Assembly: GCF_018130215.1 (NCBI RefSeq)
Contig: NZ_JAFCKQ010000049.1
Span: forward strand, 1 to 60,496
DNA: 60,496 bases
Reading direction: 5' to 3'
Source: Bradyrhizobium jicamae
GTDB taxonomy: Bacteria; Pseudomonadota; Alphaproteobacteria; Rhizobiales; Xanthobacteraceae
In this document: positions 22,359 through 31,382 of the stretch, in pieces
How the letters are laid out: every line of letters begins with the position of its first letter
Numbering within the stretch: the stretch's first letter is position 1
Notes under the pieces: model-generated
Told to the model about the DNA's origin: nothing
Seen by the model: only the letters and a program-made list of their open reading frames with translations
Database searches by the model: none
Program-made: the position numbers and the translations under genes

Positions 22359-23252
22359 ATGGCCCCACTCCCCCTTCGCGCTCTCAGGGTTTTCGAGGCG
22401 GCCGCGCGCACCGGATCATTCCGCGCCGCCGCGGGCGAACTTGGGCTTACGCCGAGTGCGGTGAGCCACGCGATCCGAGACTTTGAAGAGCACATCGGGA
22501 CGACGCTGTTCGAACGCGACGGACGCAGAATGCTGATCAATCAGGCCGGTGAAGAACTGCTGCGGCGGGTTTCCGGTGCCTTTGACGAGCTGAGGAATGG
22601 CCTCGAGGTTGCCAGCGCACGCTCGTCCAACCTGTTGCGAATTCATTGTGCGCCGAGCCTGGCGGCGCAATGGTTGATGCCGCGACTGCGGGGACTCATC
22701 GAGAAACATCCCGAGTTGGAAGTGCGGTTGGCTGCAGGAACCGACTATCCCCATTTCCGCAACGATGAGTTCGACATCGACATTTGCTACGGACCGCCGC
22801 GCCAGGAGGGTATGGTTGTGTTGCCGCTTGGCGAGGAAATCATACGCCCCATGTGCGCACCCTCGCTTGCCGGTGCGATCCGCGACCCGGCTGACTTGCT
22901 AAAACTCCCGCTGATCGAAAGCGAGCAAAAACGCGTTCGCTGGAACGCATGGTTCGCGACCAACGATCTCACAGCGCCGAGCCCAGGCGGGTTTCGGTTC
23001 GATCGCAGCTTCATGGCGATTGCCGCCGCCGTTGACGGTCTGGGCGTAACCCTGGAATCAACGCGGTTCGCCGAACGCGAGCTCGCAAGTGGCAGGTTGG
23101 TCGCTCCTCTGGCAGGCCGTGCGAACGATCCGTCCTATGTCGAGCACTATCTCGTCTGTCCGCCGCAGGCCAAGCACAGGCGCTCGGTCCGTACCTTTAC
23201 GAGGTGGATCACAAGGGAAATGGGCTTGACTGAAAATGGTCGAAAACCCTGA
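22359..23252 (+). CDS. LysR-family transcriptional regulator (GcvA-like)
   Basis: 297 residues from the ATG at 22359; a GTG at 22344 is also in frame. An N-terminal winged helix (PLPLRALRVFEAAARTGSFR, LGLTPSAVSHAIRDFEEHIG, LFERDGRRM) is followed by a LysR co-inducer domain (LRIHCAPSLAAQWLMPRLRG, DIDICYGPPRQEGMVVLPLG). GcvA-type regulators share the LPLRALRVFEAAAR start. It is divergent from the SDR/transketolase/TRAP operon and is its likely regulator. Confidence 0.92.
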   Translation: MAPLPLRALRVFEAAARTGSFRAAAGELGLTPSAVSHAIRDFEEHIGTTLFERDGRRMLINQAGEELLRRVSGAFDELRNGLEVASARSSNLLRIHCAPSLAAQWLMPRLRGLIEKHPELEVRLAAGTDYPHFRNDEFDIDICYGPPRQEGMVVLPLGEEIIRPMCAPSLAGAIRDPADLLKLPLIESEQKRVRWNAWFATNDLTAPSPGGFRFDRSFMAIAAAVDGLGVTLESTRFAERELASGRLVAPLAGRANDPSYVEHYLVCPPQAKHRRSVRTFTRWITREMGLTENGRKP

Positions 23253-23434
23253 TGGCTCGCGGCTTCCGACCACGGCCTGAAATCGCTGAAGCTAGCGCTG
23301 CGATCCAAAAGGATCTGGTGCGCATTCTGCATCTGAAGGCGGCTCAGATCTTCAATGAGGCGACGCCGATGAATTCGGTTTCGGTGCGAGAGACAGCATC
23401 GGCCTTCAACAAAGCCTTCGATGCGTTTTGTTAA
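23252..23434 (+). CDS. Possible small protein, 60 aa
   Basis: The ATG overlaps the LysR stop (TGATG). The product reads RGFRPRPEIAEASAAIQKDL, VRILHLKAAQIFNEATPMNS, then VRETASAFNKAFDAFC. The helices look regular but no family was recognised. It may be a genuine coupled gene or chance. Confidence 0.3.
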   Translation: MARGFRPRPEIAEASAAIQKDLVRILHLKAAQIFNEATPMNSVSVRETASAFNKAFDAFC

Positions 23435-23702
23435 GGCAGGGCCGCGAACCTTGCCTGCTGGCTCGTGAGCCGCATCAAGCCGACAAGATTCATGACGTAG
23501 CTGCGATGCGCAAAAAAAAACGTCTTACGCTGCTGGCGGTCTGCTTTCATCATATCCGGACGCTTCCTTCTCGACCATGAGAGATCGGCCGGCGGGGTCG
23601 AAACCCTGAGCCGGGCGTCGTAGTCCTGGCGCGGTCATTGCCAACCCGGCGGGGTTCGATCAAAATTGCCGCGCAAGAACAAAGAAATATCGGAGGAAGC
23701 CA

Positions 23703-24893
23703 ATGTCCATTCGCGTCTCCGCGCTGATCGGCGCGGCGCTCGTTCTGATTGCTCAGCAGGCTCTAGCTGAGAAAAAGTATGGTCCCGGTGTCAGCGATAG
23801 CGAAATCAAGGTCGGGCAGACGATCGCCTACAGTGGGCCAGCTTCAGCCTACGGGGTGCTCGGTAAGACCGAAGCGGCCTACTTCAAATGGTTGAATGAC
23901 GCCAAGGGAGGTATCAACGGCCGCAAGATCACGTTCATTAGCAGGGACGACGGCTATTCACCGCCGAAAGCGGTCGAGAACGTCCGGAGCCTGGTCGAGG
24001 GCGACGAGGTCGCTCTGATCTTCGGGGTCCTCGGCACGCCGCTGAACATGGCGATCCGTCCCTATCTCAACAAGCAGGGCGTGCCGCAACTGTTTCCGGC
24101 TGCAGGCTCGTCTGCGCTCAACGACCCCGAGCATTTTCACTGGACGATGGGATGGCAGCCCAATCTCCACGACGAGGCGAAATTCTATGCCAGGAGCCTG
24201 CTAGCCCACAATCCGCATCCGAAAATCGGAATCCTTTATCAGAACGATGATTTCGGCAAGGACCTGATCGCCGGCCTCAAGGACGGGCTTGGACCGGACG
24301 CCGACAAGATGATTGTCAGCGCCCAGAGTTTTCAGCCGACCGATCCGACCATCGACAGTCAAATGGTGATCCTGCAGAACGCCGGCACCGATGCCTTGTT
24401 TCTCTTCACGTACGCGAAGCAGGCGGCGCAGGCGATCGGCAAGATGTGGGATCTGAAGTGGAAGCCGGAGACTTTCCTGCATCTCGGAGCCGCCTCGATC
24501 GGAGCGACCTTCAAGCCCGCGGGGCTCGAGAAGTCGGTGGGCATCATGACGGCGGGTTTTATCAAGGATGCCACCGATCCCCGTTGGGCCAATGATCCTG
24601 ATATTGTCGCGTGGAGGGCCTGGATGAAGGAGAACATGCCTGGCACCGATACCAACGACAGTTTGACCGTGGCCGGCTATGCCGTAGCGCAAACATTGGA
24701 GCAGGTATTGCGCCAGTGCGGCGACGACCTGACCCGGGAGAACATCATGAAGCAGGCCGCGAACTTGAAGAACTTCCGCCTTGGCTTGCTGCTGCCCGGC
24801 AGCCTGATCAACACCAGCCCGACGGACTATCGAGTCGTGACATACGTCGTACTGCAGAAATTCAACGGCACAAGTTGGGATGAAGTGAAGTAA
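23703..24893 (+). CDS. ABC transporter periplasmic binding protein (LivK/HAAT type)
   Basis: 396 residues. Signal peptide MSIRVSALIGAALVLIAQQA (cut after ALA). The mature part reads DSEIKVGQTIAYSGPASAYG, INGRKITFISRDDGYSPPKA and KIGILYQNDDFGKDLIAGLK, type I periplasmic-binding folds of the branched-chain amino acid / aromatic acid ABC class. GGAGGAAG precedes the ATG. No permease follows directly; the nearest LivHMGF set starts at 28776. It is closely related to the protein at 55311. Confidence 0.93.
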   Translation: MSIRVSALIGAALVLIAQQALAEKKYGPGVSDSEIKVGQTIAYSGPASAYGVLGKTEAAYFKWLNDAKGGINGRKITFISRDDGYSPPKAVENVRSLVEGDEVALIFGVLGTPLNMAIRPYLNKQGVPQLFPAAGSSALNDPEHFHWTMGWQPNLHDEAKFYARSLLAHNPHPKIGILYQNDDFGKDLIAGLKDGLGPDADKMIVSAQSFQPTDPTIDSQMVILQNAGTDALFLFTYAKQAAQAIGKMWDLKWKPETFLHLGAASIGATFKPAGLEKSVGIMTAGFIKDATDPRWANDPDIVAWRAWMKENMPGTDTNDSLTVAGYAVAQTLEQVLRQCGDDLTRENIMKQAANLKNFRLGLLLPGSLINTSPTDYRVVTYVVLQKFNGTSWDEVK

Positions 24894-25007
24894 GGGGAAC
24901 ATGAAGGATGGCCGCGCGCACCGCTCGCGGCCATCGTGGGCCTCATTCCAGGAAGTGCAAGCGTTAGACCATCGGGAACGTTTGACACGAGGTCGTCATC
25001 CCCGTCA

Positions 25008-25382
25008 TCAGCCCTTGGCCTTGCGAAAGGCGTTCTTGATAGCGACGTGGTCGCCACGGAATTTCAGGAGGTCGCATCCGGCGATTGTCGTTGATTTCCC
25101 ATCGGGGCCGATCGCAACAAAGTCCCACTCGAACGAGCCGATGTCGCCGGTAACAACGACTTTCAGATTCTCGAATTTGCCACCCGGAAAGCGGTCGAAA
25201 AATGCCTTCACGCCGTTTCGGATTTCGGCCCTGCCGGTATAGGTCTTGCCGAGCCGGTCAGGGCCGACGGAGGCATGGTAAACGCCGTCCTCGGTGAAAA
25301 AGCTCGCCACGAGATCGGGATCAAGGCTGTTCCAGGCCGCGCCGAATTCAGTGGCTCGCTCGAGCGTCATCTGCTTTGTCAT
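25008..25382 (-). CDS. SnoaL/NTF2-like protein, 124 aa
   Basis: The product reads FGAAWNSLDPDLVASFFTED, GVYHASVGPDRLGKTYTGRA, EIRNGVKAFFDRFPGGKFEN and SFEWDFVAIGPDGKSTTIAG. This is the SnoaL-like alpha+beta barrel (NTF2 superfamily) used by many small cyclases, isomerases and unknown proteins. AGGGAGCCGTAG precedes the ATG. It lies convergent to the LivK-type gene. It could be a ketosteroid-isomerase-like enzyme of the catabolic region, but no catalytic pair can be claimed. Confidence 0.75.
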   Translation of the reverse strand: MTKQMTLERATEFGAAWNSLDPDLVASFFTEDGVYHASVGPDRLGKTYTGRAEIRNGVKAFFDRFPGGKFENLKVVVTGDIGSFEWDFVAIGPDGKSTTIAGCDLLKFRGDHVAIKNAFRKAKG

Positions 25383-25477
25383 CTACGGCTCCCTCTGGTC
25401 TAATGCTCTTGGCAGGATCGAAGCGGTCGCGAAAAAAATGGTGGGACTGGTTGGATGGCCGATCGCGAATGTGGGTT

Positions 25478-25596
25478 TGTTGTCCGATTTCCAGAATGCT
25501 TCCAGCGATCTCCTCGACGACTTGAGGCTTGATTTCCATCTTCCTTTTCACGGGAACTGAGATCTTCTCGATTGGGAGGCTTTCCGGCTTGGGCAT
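25478..25596 (-). pseudogene. ParB/Srx-like domain fragment
   Basis: From ATG 25596: MPKPESLPIEKISVPVKRKM, then EIKPQVVEEIAGSILEIGQQ. This is the start of small ParB-like proteins (I..I.VP.RR...L....V.EIA.SI.EIGQQ.PI.VRP). The expected continuation with the GxHRxxA motif is absent; after THIRDRPSN the frame is unrelated. Truncated, with no nuclease or partition function expected. Confidence 0.55.
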
Positions 25597-25785
25597 AGCT
25601 CCCACTCCGCTGTTACACGTCCGTCGGAAACGCATGCTGGGGAAGCAGGAGTTTAGGGCCGATCCGCTCGGCTGCAATGGCAATATTAGCGCGCAAGTCT
25701 TGATCGGTCCGGGGCCCGAGCGCATTCTGGGCGATGCGCCGCCAACGCCTGATTGTCCAGTGAGCGGTTGCCTTGAGGGTAGGCC

Positions 25786-26580
25786 ATGCCCCTTGTTTCC
25801 ACCGAGGATCGCGGCGCGGTCCGTGTCATCACCTATGCCAACGCCCCGTTCGGCACAATGACGGCCGCCGGGGCGGCTGAGATGTTCGATGCGGTCGCCG
25901 CTGCAGGGATGGCCCCATCTGTGCGGGTCATTGTCATTACAGGTGGCCTACCCGGCATCTTCATCCGTCACTACGACGTTGAAGAACTCTCTGAGGCCGC
26001 AGATGCCATTGAGCGCGGAGCGCCTCGCGCCCCGCCGTCGTCTGGTCCTCGACCACCTGGTTTCCACGCGCTGACGGATGCGATTGCAGCCGTCGACAAG
26101 CCGGTCATTGCGGCTATCAATGGCCTGTGCATGGGGGGAGGCTTCGAGCTTTCGCTGGCATGCGACCTGCGCATCGCCGGGAGCGCTGTCACGGCGATCG
26201 GACTTCCGGAAACGCGCATCGGCATCTTCCCTGGTGGTGGCGGTACACAGCGTTTGCCCAGGATCGTCGGAGAGGCGAGGGCGCTCGAGATGATCCTCTG
26301 TGGCCTGACAGTGACGGGACTGCGTGCGCATGAAATCGGAATTGTACATGAGGTTGTCGTCGATCCGCTCGTCCGCTCCCTTGAGATCGGCGCTGAGCTA
26401 TCGAGCCGAGGTGCTGAGGGCCTTGCCTTTGCCAAGCGTCTTACCCGGTCAGCTCTCGACCGTCCGTTGGCCGAAGGCCTTGCTGACGAGCGCAAAAGCT
26501 TTTCCACCCTGATGAGGACAGCTTCGGCTCGGGAAGGCCTGCGGGCCGGTCGGCCGCCGGCCGAAATCCAGAAGCTCTAA
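25786..26580 (+). CDS. Enoyl-CoA hydratase/isomerase (crotonase) family
   Basis: 264 residues. The oxyanion-hole segment is atypical early on (TGGLPGIFIRHYDVEELSEA) but the core GLCMGGGFELSLACDLRIAG and GLPETRIGIFPGGGGTQRLP has both catalytic glutamates. It is the type that hydrates or isomerises acyl-CoA esters in fatty or aromatic acid breakdown. It stands alone between convergent/divergent neighbours (ParB scrap, Lrp gene), so its pathway is not defined. Confidence 0.9.
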   Translation: MPLVSTEDRGAVRVITYANAPFGTMTAAGAAEMFDAVAAAGMAPSVRVIVITGGLPGIFIRHYDVEELSEAADAIERGAPRAPPSSGPRPPGFHALTDAIAAVDKPVIAAINGLCMGGGFELSLACDLRIAGSAVTAIGLPETRIGIFPGGGGTQRLPRIVGEARALEMILCGLTVTGLRAHEIGIVHEVVVDPLVRSLEIGAELSSRGAEGLAFAKRLTRSALDRPLAEGLADERKSFSTLMRTASAREGLRAGRPPAEIQKL

Positions 26581-26789
26581 CGTCACATCGTTGAGGTGGG
26601 CCAACGCCGAGCCTGCGGACGACGAGCCGCGCCGGCGCCCGTCGCCCGGCTACCCAGCTCAACCTGACCCTGGACGACGTTGCGATGCTTGTTCGTGGTC
26701 GGGGTGCCGGCCTGTCGAGCTTCTTCACGCAGCAATTGATACCGTGGTCGGTGGCTGCTCCAGTCATGGCACTGCGTGGGGCTCGCTCG

Positions 26790-27413
26790 CTAGAAACCGG
26801 CCGCGTTGTGATCAGGAGTGCGCGAAGCATCAATGCCCATGCCGCCGTCAAACTTCCCCTGGGGCGCGTCGTAGTGCGACCTGGCGGGGCGCTCGGCGCG
26901 CCCGGAATTCGGGTGGCACGGCTTGATCCGAACCGGCTGGTTCGAGTCGATTGGAAGCACCGTCTTGTGCGAAATTCGCTTCAAGGCCAGGTTCGAACGA
27001 ATGCTCAGAACACCCGGTATGCGCGAAATCTTGCTTACGATGAGGTCTTCAAGGGCGTCGATGTCGGGCACCATGACGCGGAGGAGGTAGTCGCTGTCTC
27101 CCGTCATCAGGTAACATTCCATCACATGACTCAAGCGATCGATCGAGCGCGTGAAGTTTTCGAGCGACAGCTGAACCTGCTTTTCAAGCTTGATCTGTAT
27201 GAAGGCGGTCACGCCGATGCCGAGCACCGCAGGGTCCAATATGGCAATCCGCCGATCGATCACGCCGAGCTTTTCCAGCGTACGAACGCGAGCAAGACAA
27301 GGCGACGGCGAGAGGTGTACGCGGGAGGCAAGCTCGACATTGGTCAAACCGGCGTTCTGCTGCAGTTCGTTCAATATCTTGATGTCGATCCTGTCGAGAA
27401 CGGTCGTCGTCAT
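26790..27413 (-). CDS. Lrp/AsnC-family transcriptional regulator
   Basis: Start at 27413 (GGGAGA 8 nt upstream). N-terminal HTH (LDRIDIKILNELQQNAGLTN, SRVHLSPSPCLARVRTLEKL) and C-terminal RAM/ASNC ligand domain (ECYLMTGDSDYLLRVMVPDI). The natural end is near ISHKTVLPI; another 50 codons run on without homology, so the original stop may be lost. It is divergent from the catabolic operon beginning at 27810 and is a candidate regulator of it. Confidence 0.9.
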   Translation of the reverse strand: MTTTVLDRIDIKILNELQQNAGLTNVELASRVHLSPSPCLARVRTLEKLGVIDRRIAILDPAVLGIGVTAFIQIKLEKQVQLSLENFTRSIDRLSHVMECYLMTGDSDYLLRVMVPDIDALEDLIVSKISRIPGVLSIRSNLALKRISHKTVLPIDSNQPVRIKPCHPNSGRAERPARSHYDAPQGKFDGGMGIDASRTPDHNAAGF

Positions 27414-27809
27414 ATCGTTGTCTCCCATGGGCAAGCGTAGCTGTCTCGAGGCCCGGTCCCCGCGCGTTATCCCGCGAGGTGACATCCCGATGACACGAAT
27501 GCTAACCGCACTCGCGGCTGTAGAATTTCGACAAAACGACGAGTTATATCGAAAAACGGTCAATCTGCTGAGCGGCCCATCGGCGCGATGCGACTTGTGG
27601 CGGGACGCGCGGGGCCACCTCCGGCCTCGGCCTGGGCCGGTGAGGCCCGATGCCGAATGGCTGCATGCTGCAGCATAAAATGCCGATCGATCGTGCGGGC
27701 GACACGGTCTTTGAGCATTAATGCCGAGGACCCGGTGCGACTATCGCAGGACGACAGAAGTCCACGGAAGTTGCGGAATTCGACGGCTCGTCGGGGATCG
27801 GAGTGACAA
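27414..27809. promoter_or_regulatory. Divergent region, Lrp gene / catabolic operon
   Basis: 396 bp without a gene. It contains ACGACGAGTTATATCG-type AT-rich sequence near 27536-27552 that could be part of an Lrp site or a promoter; nothing stronger was seen. Confidence 0.3.
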
Positions 27810-28160
27810 TTGAAGCTCAAGCAGGTCTATCTCACTGCCGCGGAACCTGAAGCGCTCGCGGGCTTCTACGAAGCTCTTGGCCTGGAGATCCGCTTCGCTG
27901 ATCGAGGCAAGTGGATTCAATTCGTCGGTGAGAAGGTTGCCCTTTGCATCGCAAGTCCGGTCGAATCCGTGTCCACGCCATCTCTGAATGCAGTCCTGGT
28001 ATTGGAAGTGGACAATCTGGAAACGTCTCTGGAGCGCGCGCGGGTGCATGGTGCCGAGGTGCTCGGTGAAATCAGGGATATGGGCACGCACGGTCGCGTG
28101 GCCCATTTCAGGGATCCGCAACACAATACGATCCAGCTGTTTCAGGTCGCGGCCGGGTAG
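27810..28160 (+). CDS. VOC/glyoxalase-superfamily protein, 116 aa
   Basis: A TTG start with GGAG 6 nt upstream. The product reads LKQVYLTAAEPEALAGFYEA, LGLEIRFADRGKWIQFVGEK and HGRVAHFRDPQHNTIQLFQV. This is the paired beta-alpha-beta-beta-beta fold of VOC proteins, which are metal-dependent dioxygenases, isomerases or resistance proteins. It is first in the plus-strand operon to 39242; it may act as an extradiol-type or isomerase step, but the metal ligands are incomplete to the eye. Confidence 0.75.
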   Translation: MKLKQVYLTAAEPEALAGFYEALGLEIRFADRGKWIQFVGEKVALCIASPVESVSTPSLNAVLVLEVDNLETSLERARVHGAEVLGEIRDMGTHGRVAHFRDPQHNTIQLFQVAAG

Positions 28161-28218
28161 GTTCGCAAACCAACGATCTCGATCACTTCGGTTCCATGTG
28201 TCAGGGGCATCCATCGCC

Positions 28219-28746
28219 ATGAACTTTCGAGTGCAGCCCATGTCCAGCCAGGAAATGTCGGTGTTCAGCAGCGTGGAATTCCGCACCGCAATGCGCAACG
28301 TACCGGGCGCCGTTTCGATCGTCACGACGGGCACGCGACCGGGCCGGCACGGTCTGACGTTGACGGCCGGTTGTTCATTGTCGACCGAACCGTCGAGCGT
28401 GCTTGTCTGCGTCAACAAGTCGGCCGGCGCCCACGATACGATAAAGCAGAGCGGTTCGTTCTGCTGGAACATCCTCGCGGCGGATCACGCTGCGCTGGCA
28501 CAGAAATTCGCAGGAAAGGACGGGAGCAAGGGCGACATACGGTTCAGCGAAGCTCTGTGGCGCGAGCTCGCGACGGGATCGCCGAGTCTCGTCGAGGCTG
28601 TTTGCAGCTTCGATTGCCACCTATCCGATTCATACGATGCCGGCAGCCATACGATCTTCGTCGGCGCGGTGGTCGCACAGGCGACGAACGGTGATCGCGA
28701 ACCTCTCGTCTATGTGAGGGGCGAATTCACGGTGCCCAGGCGGTAG
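28219..28746 (+). CDS. Flavin reductase-domain protein (HpaC-like)
   Basis: 175 residues: FRTAMRNVPGAVSIVTTGTR, RHGLTLTAGCSLSTEPSSVL, CVNKSAGAHDTIKQSGSFCW and NILAADHAALAQKFAG. This is the flavin-binding split barrel of NAD(P)H:FMN/FAD reductases that feed two-component monooxygenases. A luciferase-like monooxygenase lies in the same operon (34031), a natural partner. The start chosen is the ATG at 28219; an inner ATG at 28240 is also possible. Confidence 0.88.
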   Translation: MNFRVQPMSSQEMSVFSSVEFRTAMRNVPGAVSIVTTGTRPGRHGLTLTAGCSLSTEPSSVLVCVNKSAGAHDTIKQSGSFCWNILAADHAALAQKFAGKDGSKGDIRFSEALWRELATGSPSLVEAVCSFDCHLSDSYDAGSHTIFVGAVVAQATNGDREPLVYVRGEFTVPRR

Positions 28747-28775
28747 TGCTTCACCCCTATCATCAGTATCCACCA

Positions 28776-29645
28776 ATGCTGTCACTCTGGCTCAATGTTC
28801 TCGCAAGCGGCGTTCTGCTCGGCCTCGTCTACGGGCTCGTGGCGCTCGGTCTGACGATCATTTTTGGCGTCATGCGCGTCGTCAACTTTGCGCATGGCGA
28901 AATGGTCGTCTTCGGCGTCTACATCGGTTATTGGGCCGTTCGCCTCTGGGACGTTCCGATCATTGCCGCGGCAGCAATCGCGGCAGTTGCGATGTTCATT
29001 TTCGGATATCTTCTGGAGACCTTGATCGTAAGGCGATTCGTCGGCCGGCCCCATCACTATCAATTCATCGTATTCATCGGCCTGTCGCTGCTTTTCAGCG
29101 GCGCGCTGCTGGTGGCGTTCGGACCGGATCCGCGCCCCGCTGCGTCCCAGCTGGCGTTTCACACCGTATCGCTCGGTCTCGTGACGCTGGATTTGGCGAG
29201 ACTTCAGGCGGCGGTAGCCTCAGGCCTGCTGATCACCCTGCTGGGAGCGTATCTGAGATTCTCGTCATTCGGCCGGTCGCTGCGAGCGGCCGCAGACAAC
29301 CGGTTGGGCGGCCTGATCATCGGATTGAACATTCCGCGAGTCTATGCGGTGGCCTTCGGCATCGGCGCGGCCTGTGCGGGCGTCGCCGGCGCGCTGATCT
29401 CTCCTCTGTTCGACGCCCAGCCATATCTGGCCGTCGATTTCACCCTGCTGGCCTTCGTGACGGTCATCGTCGGCGGTCTCGGCAGCTTCAGCGGGGCGCT
29501 CCTGGGTGGCCTGGTGATTGGTGTGGCCGAGGCAGTTGCAGCCTTGATGTTCACACCCTCGATGAAGACGGCGCTTCCCTATGCGCTCCTGATCATCATC
29601 CTGATTTTCCGTCCAAGGGGTTTTTTCGGTGCAAACGAGAGTTGA
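28776..29645 (+). CDS. livH: Branched-chain-type ABC transporter permease (LivH)
   Basis: About 289 residues from the ATG at 28776; a GTG at 28746 is also in frame. It has eight or so hydrophobic helices, with the LivH signatures GLVYGLVALGLTIIFGVMRV and VNFAHGEMVVFGVY. RAAADNRLGGLIIGLNIPRV is the EAA-like cytoplasmic loop contacting the ATPase, and FVTVIVGGLGSFSGALLGGL follows. Inner membrane. It overlaps livM by 17 bp. The imported substrate is probably the acid degraded by the surrounding enzymes rather than leucine. Confidence 0.93.
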   Translation: MLSLWLNVLASGVLLGLVYGLVALGLTIIFGVMRVVNFAHGEMVVFGVYIGYWAVRLWDVPIIAAAAIAAVAMFIFGYLLETLIVRRFVGRPHHYQFIVFIGLSLLFSGALLVAFGPDPRPAASQLAFHTVSLGLVTLDLARLQAAVASGLLITLLGAYLRFSSFGRSLRAAADNRLGGLIIGLNIPRVYAVAFGIGAACAGVAGALISPLFDAQPYLAVDFTLLAFVTVIVGGLGSFSGALLGGLVIGVAEAVAALMFTPSMKTALPYALLIIILIFRPRGFFGANES

Positions 29646-30660
29646 GAGTGCAACTGAGCTGAACCGGCGGCTTGCCGGAGCACTGGTGTTCGTCATTCTT
29701 GCTCTGGTCGGCGCTCTGTCAAATCCGTACCTCGTCTCGTTGATGACGATCGTATTGCTGTTCACGTTCCTTGGCCAATCCTGGAATTTGATGCTCGGCA
29801 TCGGTGGCCAACTATCGATCGGTCATGCCCTTTTTGTCGGCCTCGGGGCTTATTCGGTCGGCGTCCTCGACGTCAAGTTCGGCATTTCGCCGTGGATAGG
29901 CCTCCTGCTGGGAATGTTCGTCGCCGGATCCGTCGGCGCGGTGCTGGCGTGGCTGAGCTTCCGGTTCGAGGTGCGTGGAATCTATTTCGCATTGCTGACG
30001 ATCGCTGCCGCGGAGTTCGCCAGAATCATGTTTAGCGGCTGGGAGTTCGTCGGCGCCATGCAGGGGCTGTTCTTTCCCGCACCGACGAACGCGATGGACA
30101 TGGCAATGCTCCGGGGAGATGCGCGCTTCTACTATTTTGTCGCGCTTGCCCTGGCTGCGCTGGGGATCGCGGGAACCGAACTCATCTCGCGATCGTACCT
30201 CGGATATGTCTGGCGAGCGATGAGGGATGACGAGCAGGCTGCACGCGCGCTCGGCGTCCGCACATTCCGGCACAAGATCCTCGTGATCGCGATATCGGCG
30301 GCGGCGGCGGCCGTCGGTGGCGGAGTTCTGGCGCTCGTGCAGGGATCGATCTTTCCGGATTCGATCATGGGCATGGGCCTCTCGGTCGATGTGCTGGTCG
30401 GGCCCGTGGTTGGTGGTCTGGGCACGACGTTCGGTCCACTGGTCGGATCGCTCACGGTTATTCCTCTGAACCATGCGATGAGTGCTCTCGGCGATAGTCT
30501 TCGGATCCCGGGGCTGAACAACATCGCATACGGCGTCGTGTTGATCCTGGTCGTCTGGTTCCTGCCCGACGGCATCTGGCCGGCGATCGTGCGGCTTTGC
30601 AAGGCAATCCAGGTGCCGTGGCGGGTGTGGCTGCCGCAACCGAGAAAGGCCGAAGAATGA
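29629..30660 (+). CDS. livM: Branched-chain-type ABC transporter permease (LivM)
   Basis: 343 residues with a GTG start inside livH. LivM signatures: LGQSWNLMLGIGGQLSIGHA, LFVGLGAYSVGVL, VRGIYFALLTIAAAEFARIM, and the coupling loop YVWRAMRDDEQAARALGVRT. GPVVGGLGTTFGPLVGSLTV lies near the end. About ten helices. It partners with LivH to form the membrane channel. The end overlaps livG by 4 bp. Confidence 0.93.
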   Translation: MQTRVESATELNRRLAGALVFVILALVGALSNPYLVSLMTIVLLFTFLGQSWNLMLGIGGQLSIGHALFVGLGAYSVGVLDVKFGISPWIGLLLGMFVAGSVGAVLAWLSFRFEVRGIYFALLTIAAAEFARIMFSGWEFVGAMQGLFFPAPTNAMDMAMLRGDARFYYFVALALAALGIAGTELISRSYLGYVWRAMRDDEQAARALGVRTFRHKILVIAISAAAAAVGGGVLALVQGSIFPDSIMGMGLSVDVLVGPVVGGLGTTFGPLVGSLTVIPLNHAMSALGDSLRIPGLNNIAYGVVLILVVWFLPDGIWPAIVRLCKAIQVPWRVWLPQPRKAEE

Positions 30661-31382
30661 CGAGCCTGCTCGAAGTCAGGAATCTCTCCCGATCGTTCGG
30701 CGGCCTGGTCGCAGTGAACAATGTCAGCTTCGCACTGGGAGCTGGCCAAATCACCGCGCTGATCGGGCCGAACGGGGCGGGGAAGACAACGTGCTTCAAT
30801 CTCGTGGCAGGCGCAATGCGGCCGACCAGCGGGCAGGTGTTCTTCGAGGCACGCCGGATCGAGAATACGCCGCCTGAAGCCGTCTGCAGGATGGGTATCG
30901 CGCGGACATTCCAGATCGTGCGGCCGATGCGCGATATGTCCGTGCTCGAGAACGCGATGGTCGGCGCGTTCAGTTGGACCAGCAGCGTGGGAGAAGCCAG
31001 ATCGAAGGCGTATGAGTCGCTTGAAAGCGTCGGGCTGGCCGGCAAGGCCAATGCGAGCACCGACCAGCTGACGTTGTCCGATCGGAAAATGCTGGAGACC
31101 GCCAAAGCACTCTCCACCCGACCCAAACTGCTGCTGCTCGACGAGGTGATGGCGGGCCTCCGGCCCACCGAAGCCGCAAGCGTCGTTCGGGTGCTTCGGA
31201 GGCTTGCCGAAACTGGCCTGACGATCCTTCTCGTCGAGCACGTCATGCGGATCGTGATGGAGGTCGCCTCGCGCGTCGTGGTGCTCCACCATGGCGCGAA
31301 AATCGCAGAAGGGAGCCCGGCCGAGGTGGTCGCTGACCCCAAGGTCCTCGAAAGCTATCTGGGGACGGGCTTCCATGCTTGA
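30657..31382 (+). CDS. livG: Branched-chain-type ABC transporter ATP-binding protein (LivG)
   Basis: Start at 30657 (ATGA overlap). Walker A GPNGAGKTT, the LivG-specific GIARTFQIVRPMRDMSVLEN, and Walker B LLLLDEVMAGL followed by the switch His in LLVEHVM. The signature helix reads LTLSDRKMLETAKAL in place of LSxGxxxxLE, a form I have seen in one LivG subgroup. Cytoplasmic ATPase driving uptake with LivF. It ends 8 bp inside livF. Confidence 0.93.
   Translation: MTSLLEVRNLSRSFGGLVAVNNVSFALGAGQITALIGPNGAGKTTCFNLVAGAMRPTSGQVFFEARRIENTPPEAVCRMGIARTFQIVRPMRDMSVLENAMVGAFSWTSSVGEARSKAYESLESVGLAGKANASTDQLTLSDRKMLETAKALSTRPKLLLLDEVMAGLRPTEAASVVRVLRRLAETGLTILLVEHVMRIVMEVASRVVVLHHGAKIAEGSPAEVVADPKVLESYLGTGFHA

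Noticed and set aside
30132..31376. Long minus-strand frame opposite livM/livG
   Set aside because: The plus strand carries complete ABC motifs; the antisense product is His/Arg/Pro-rich with no fold.
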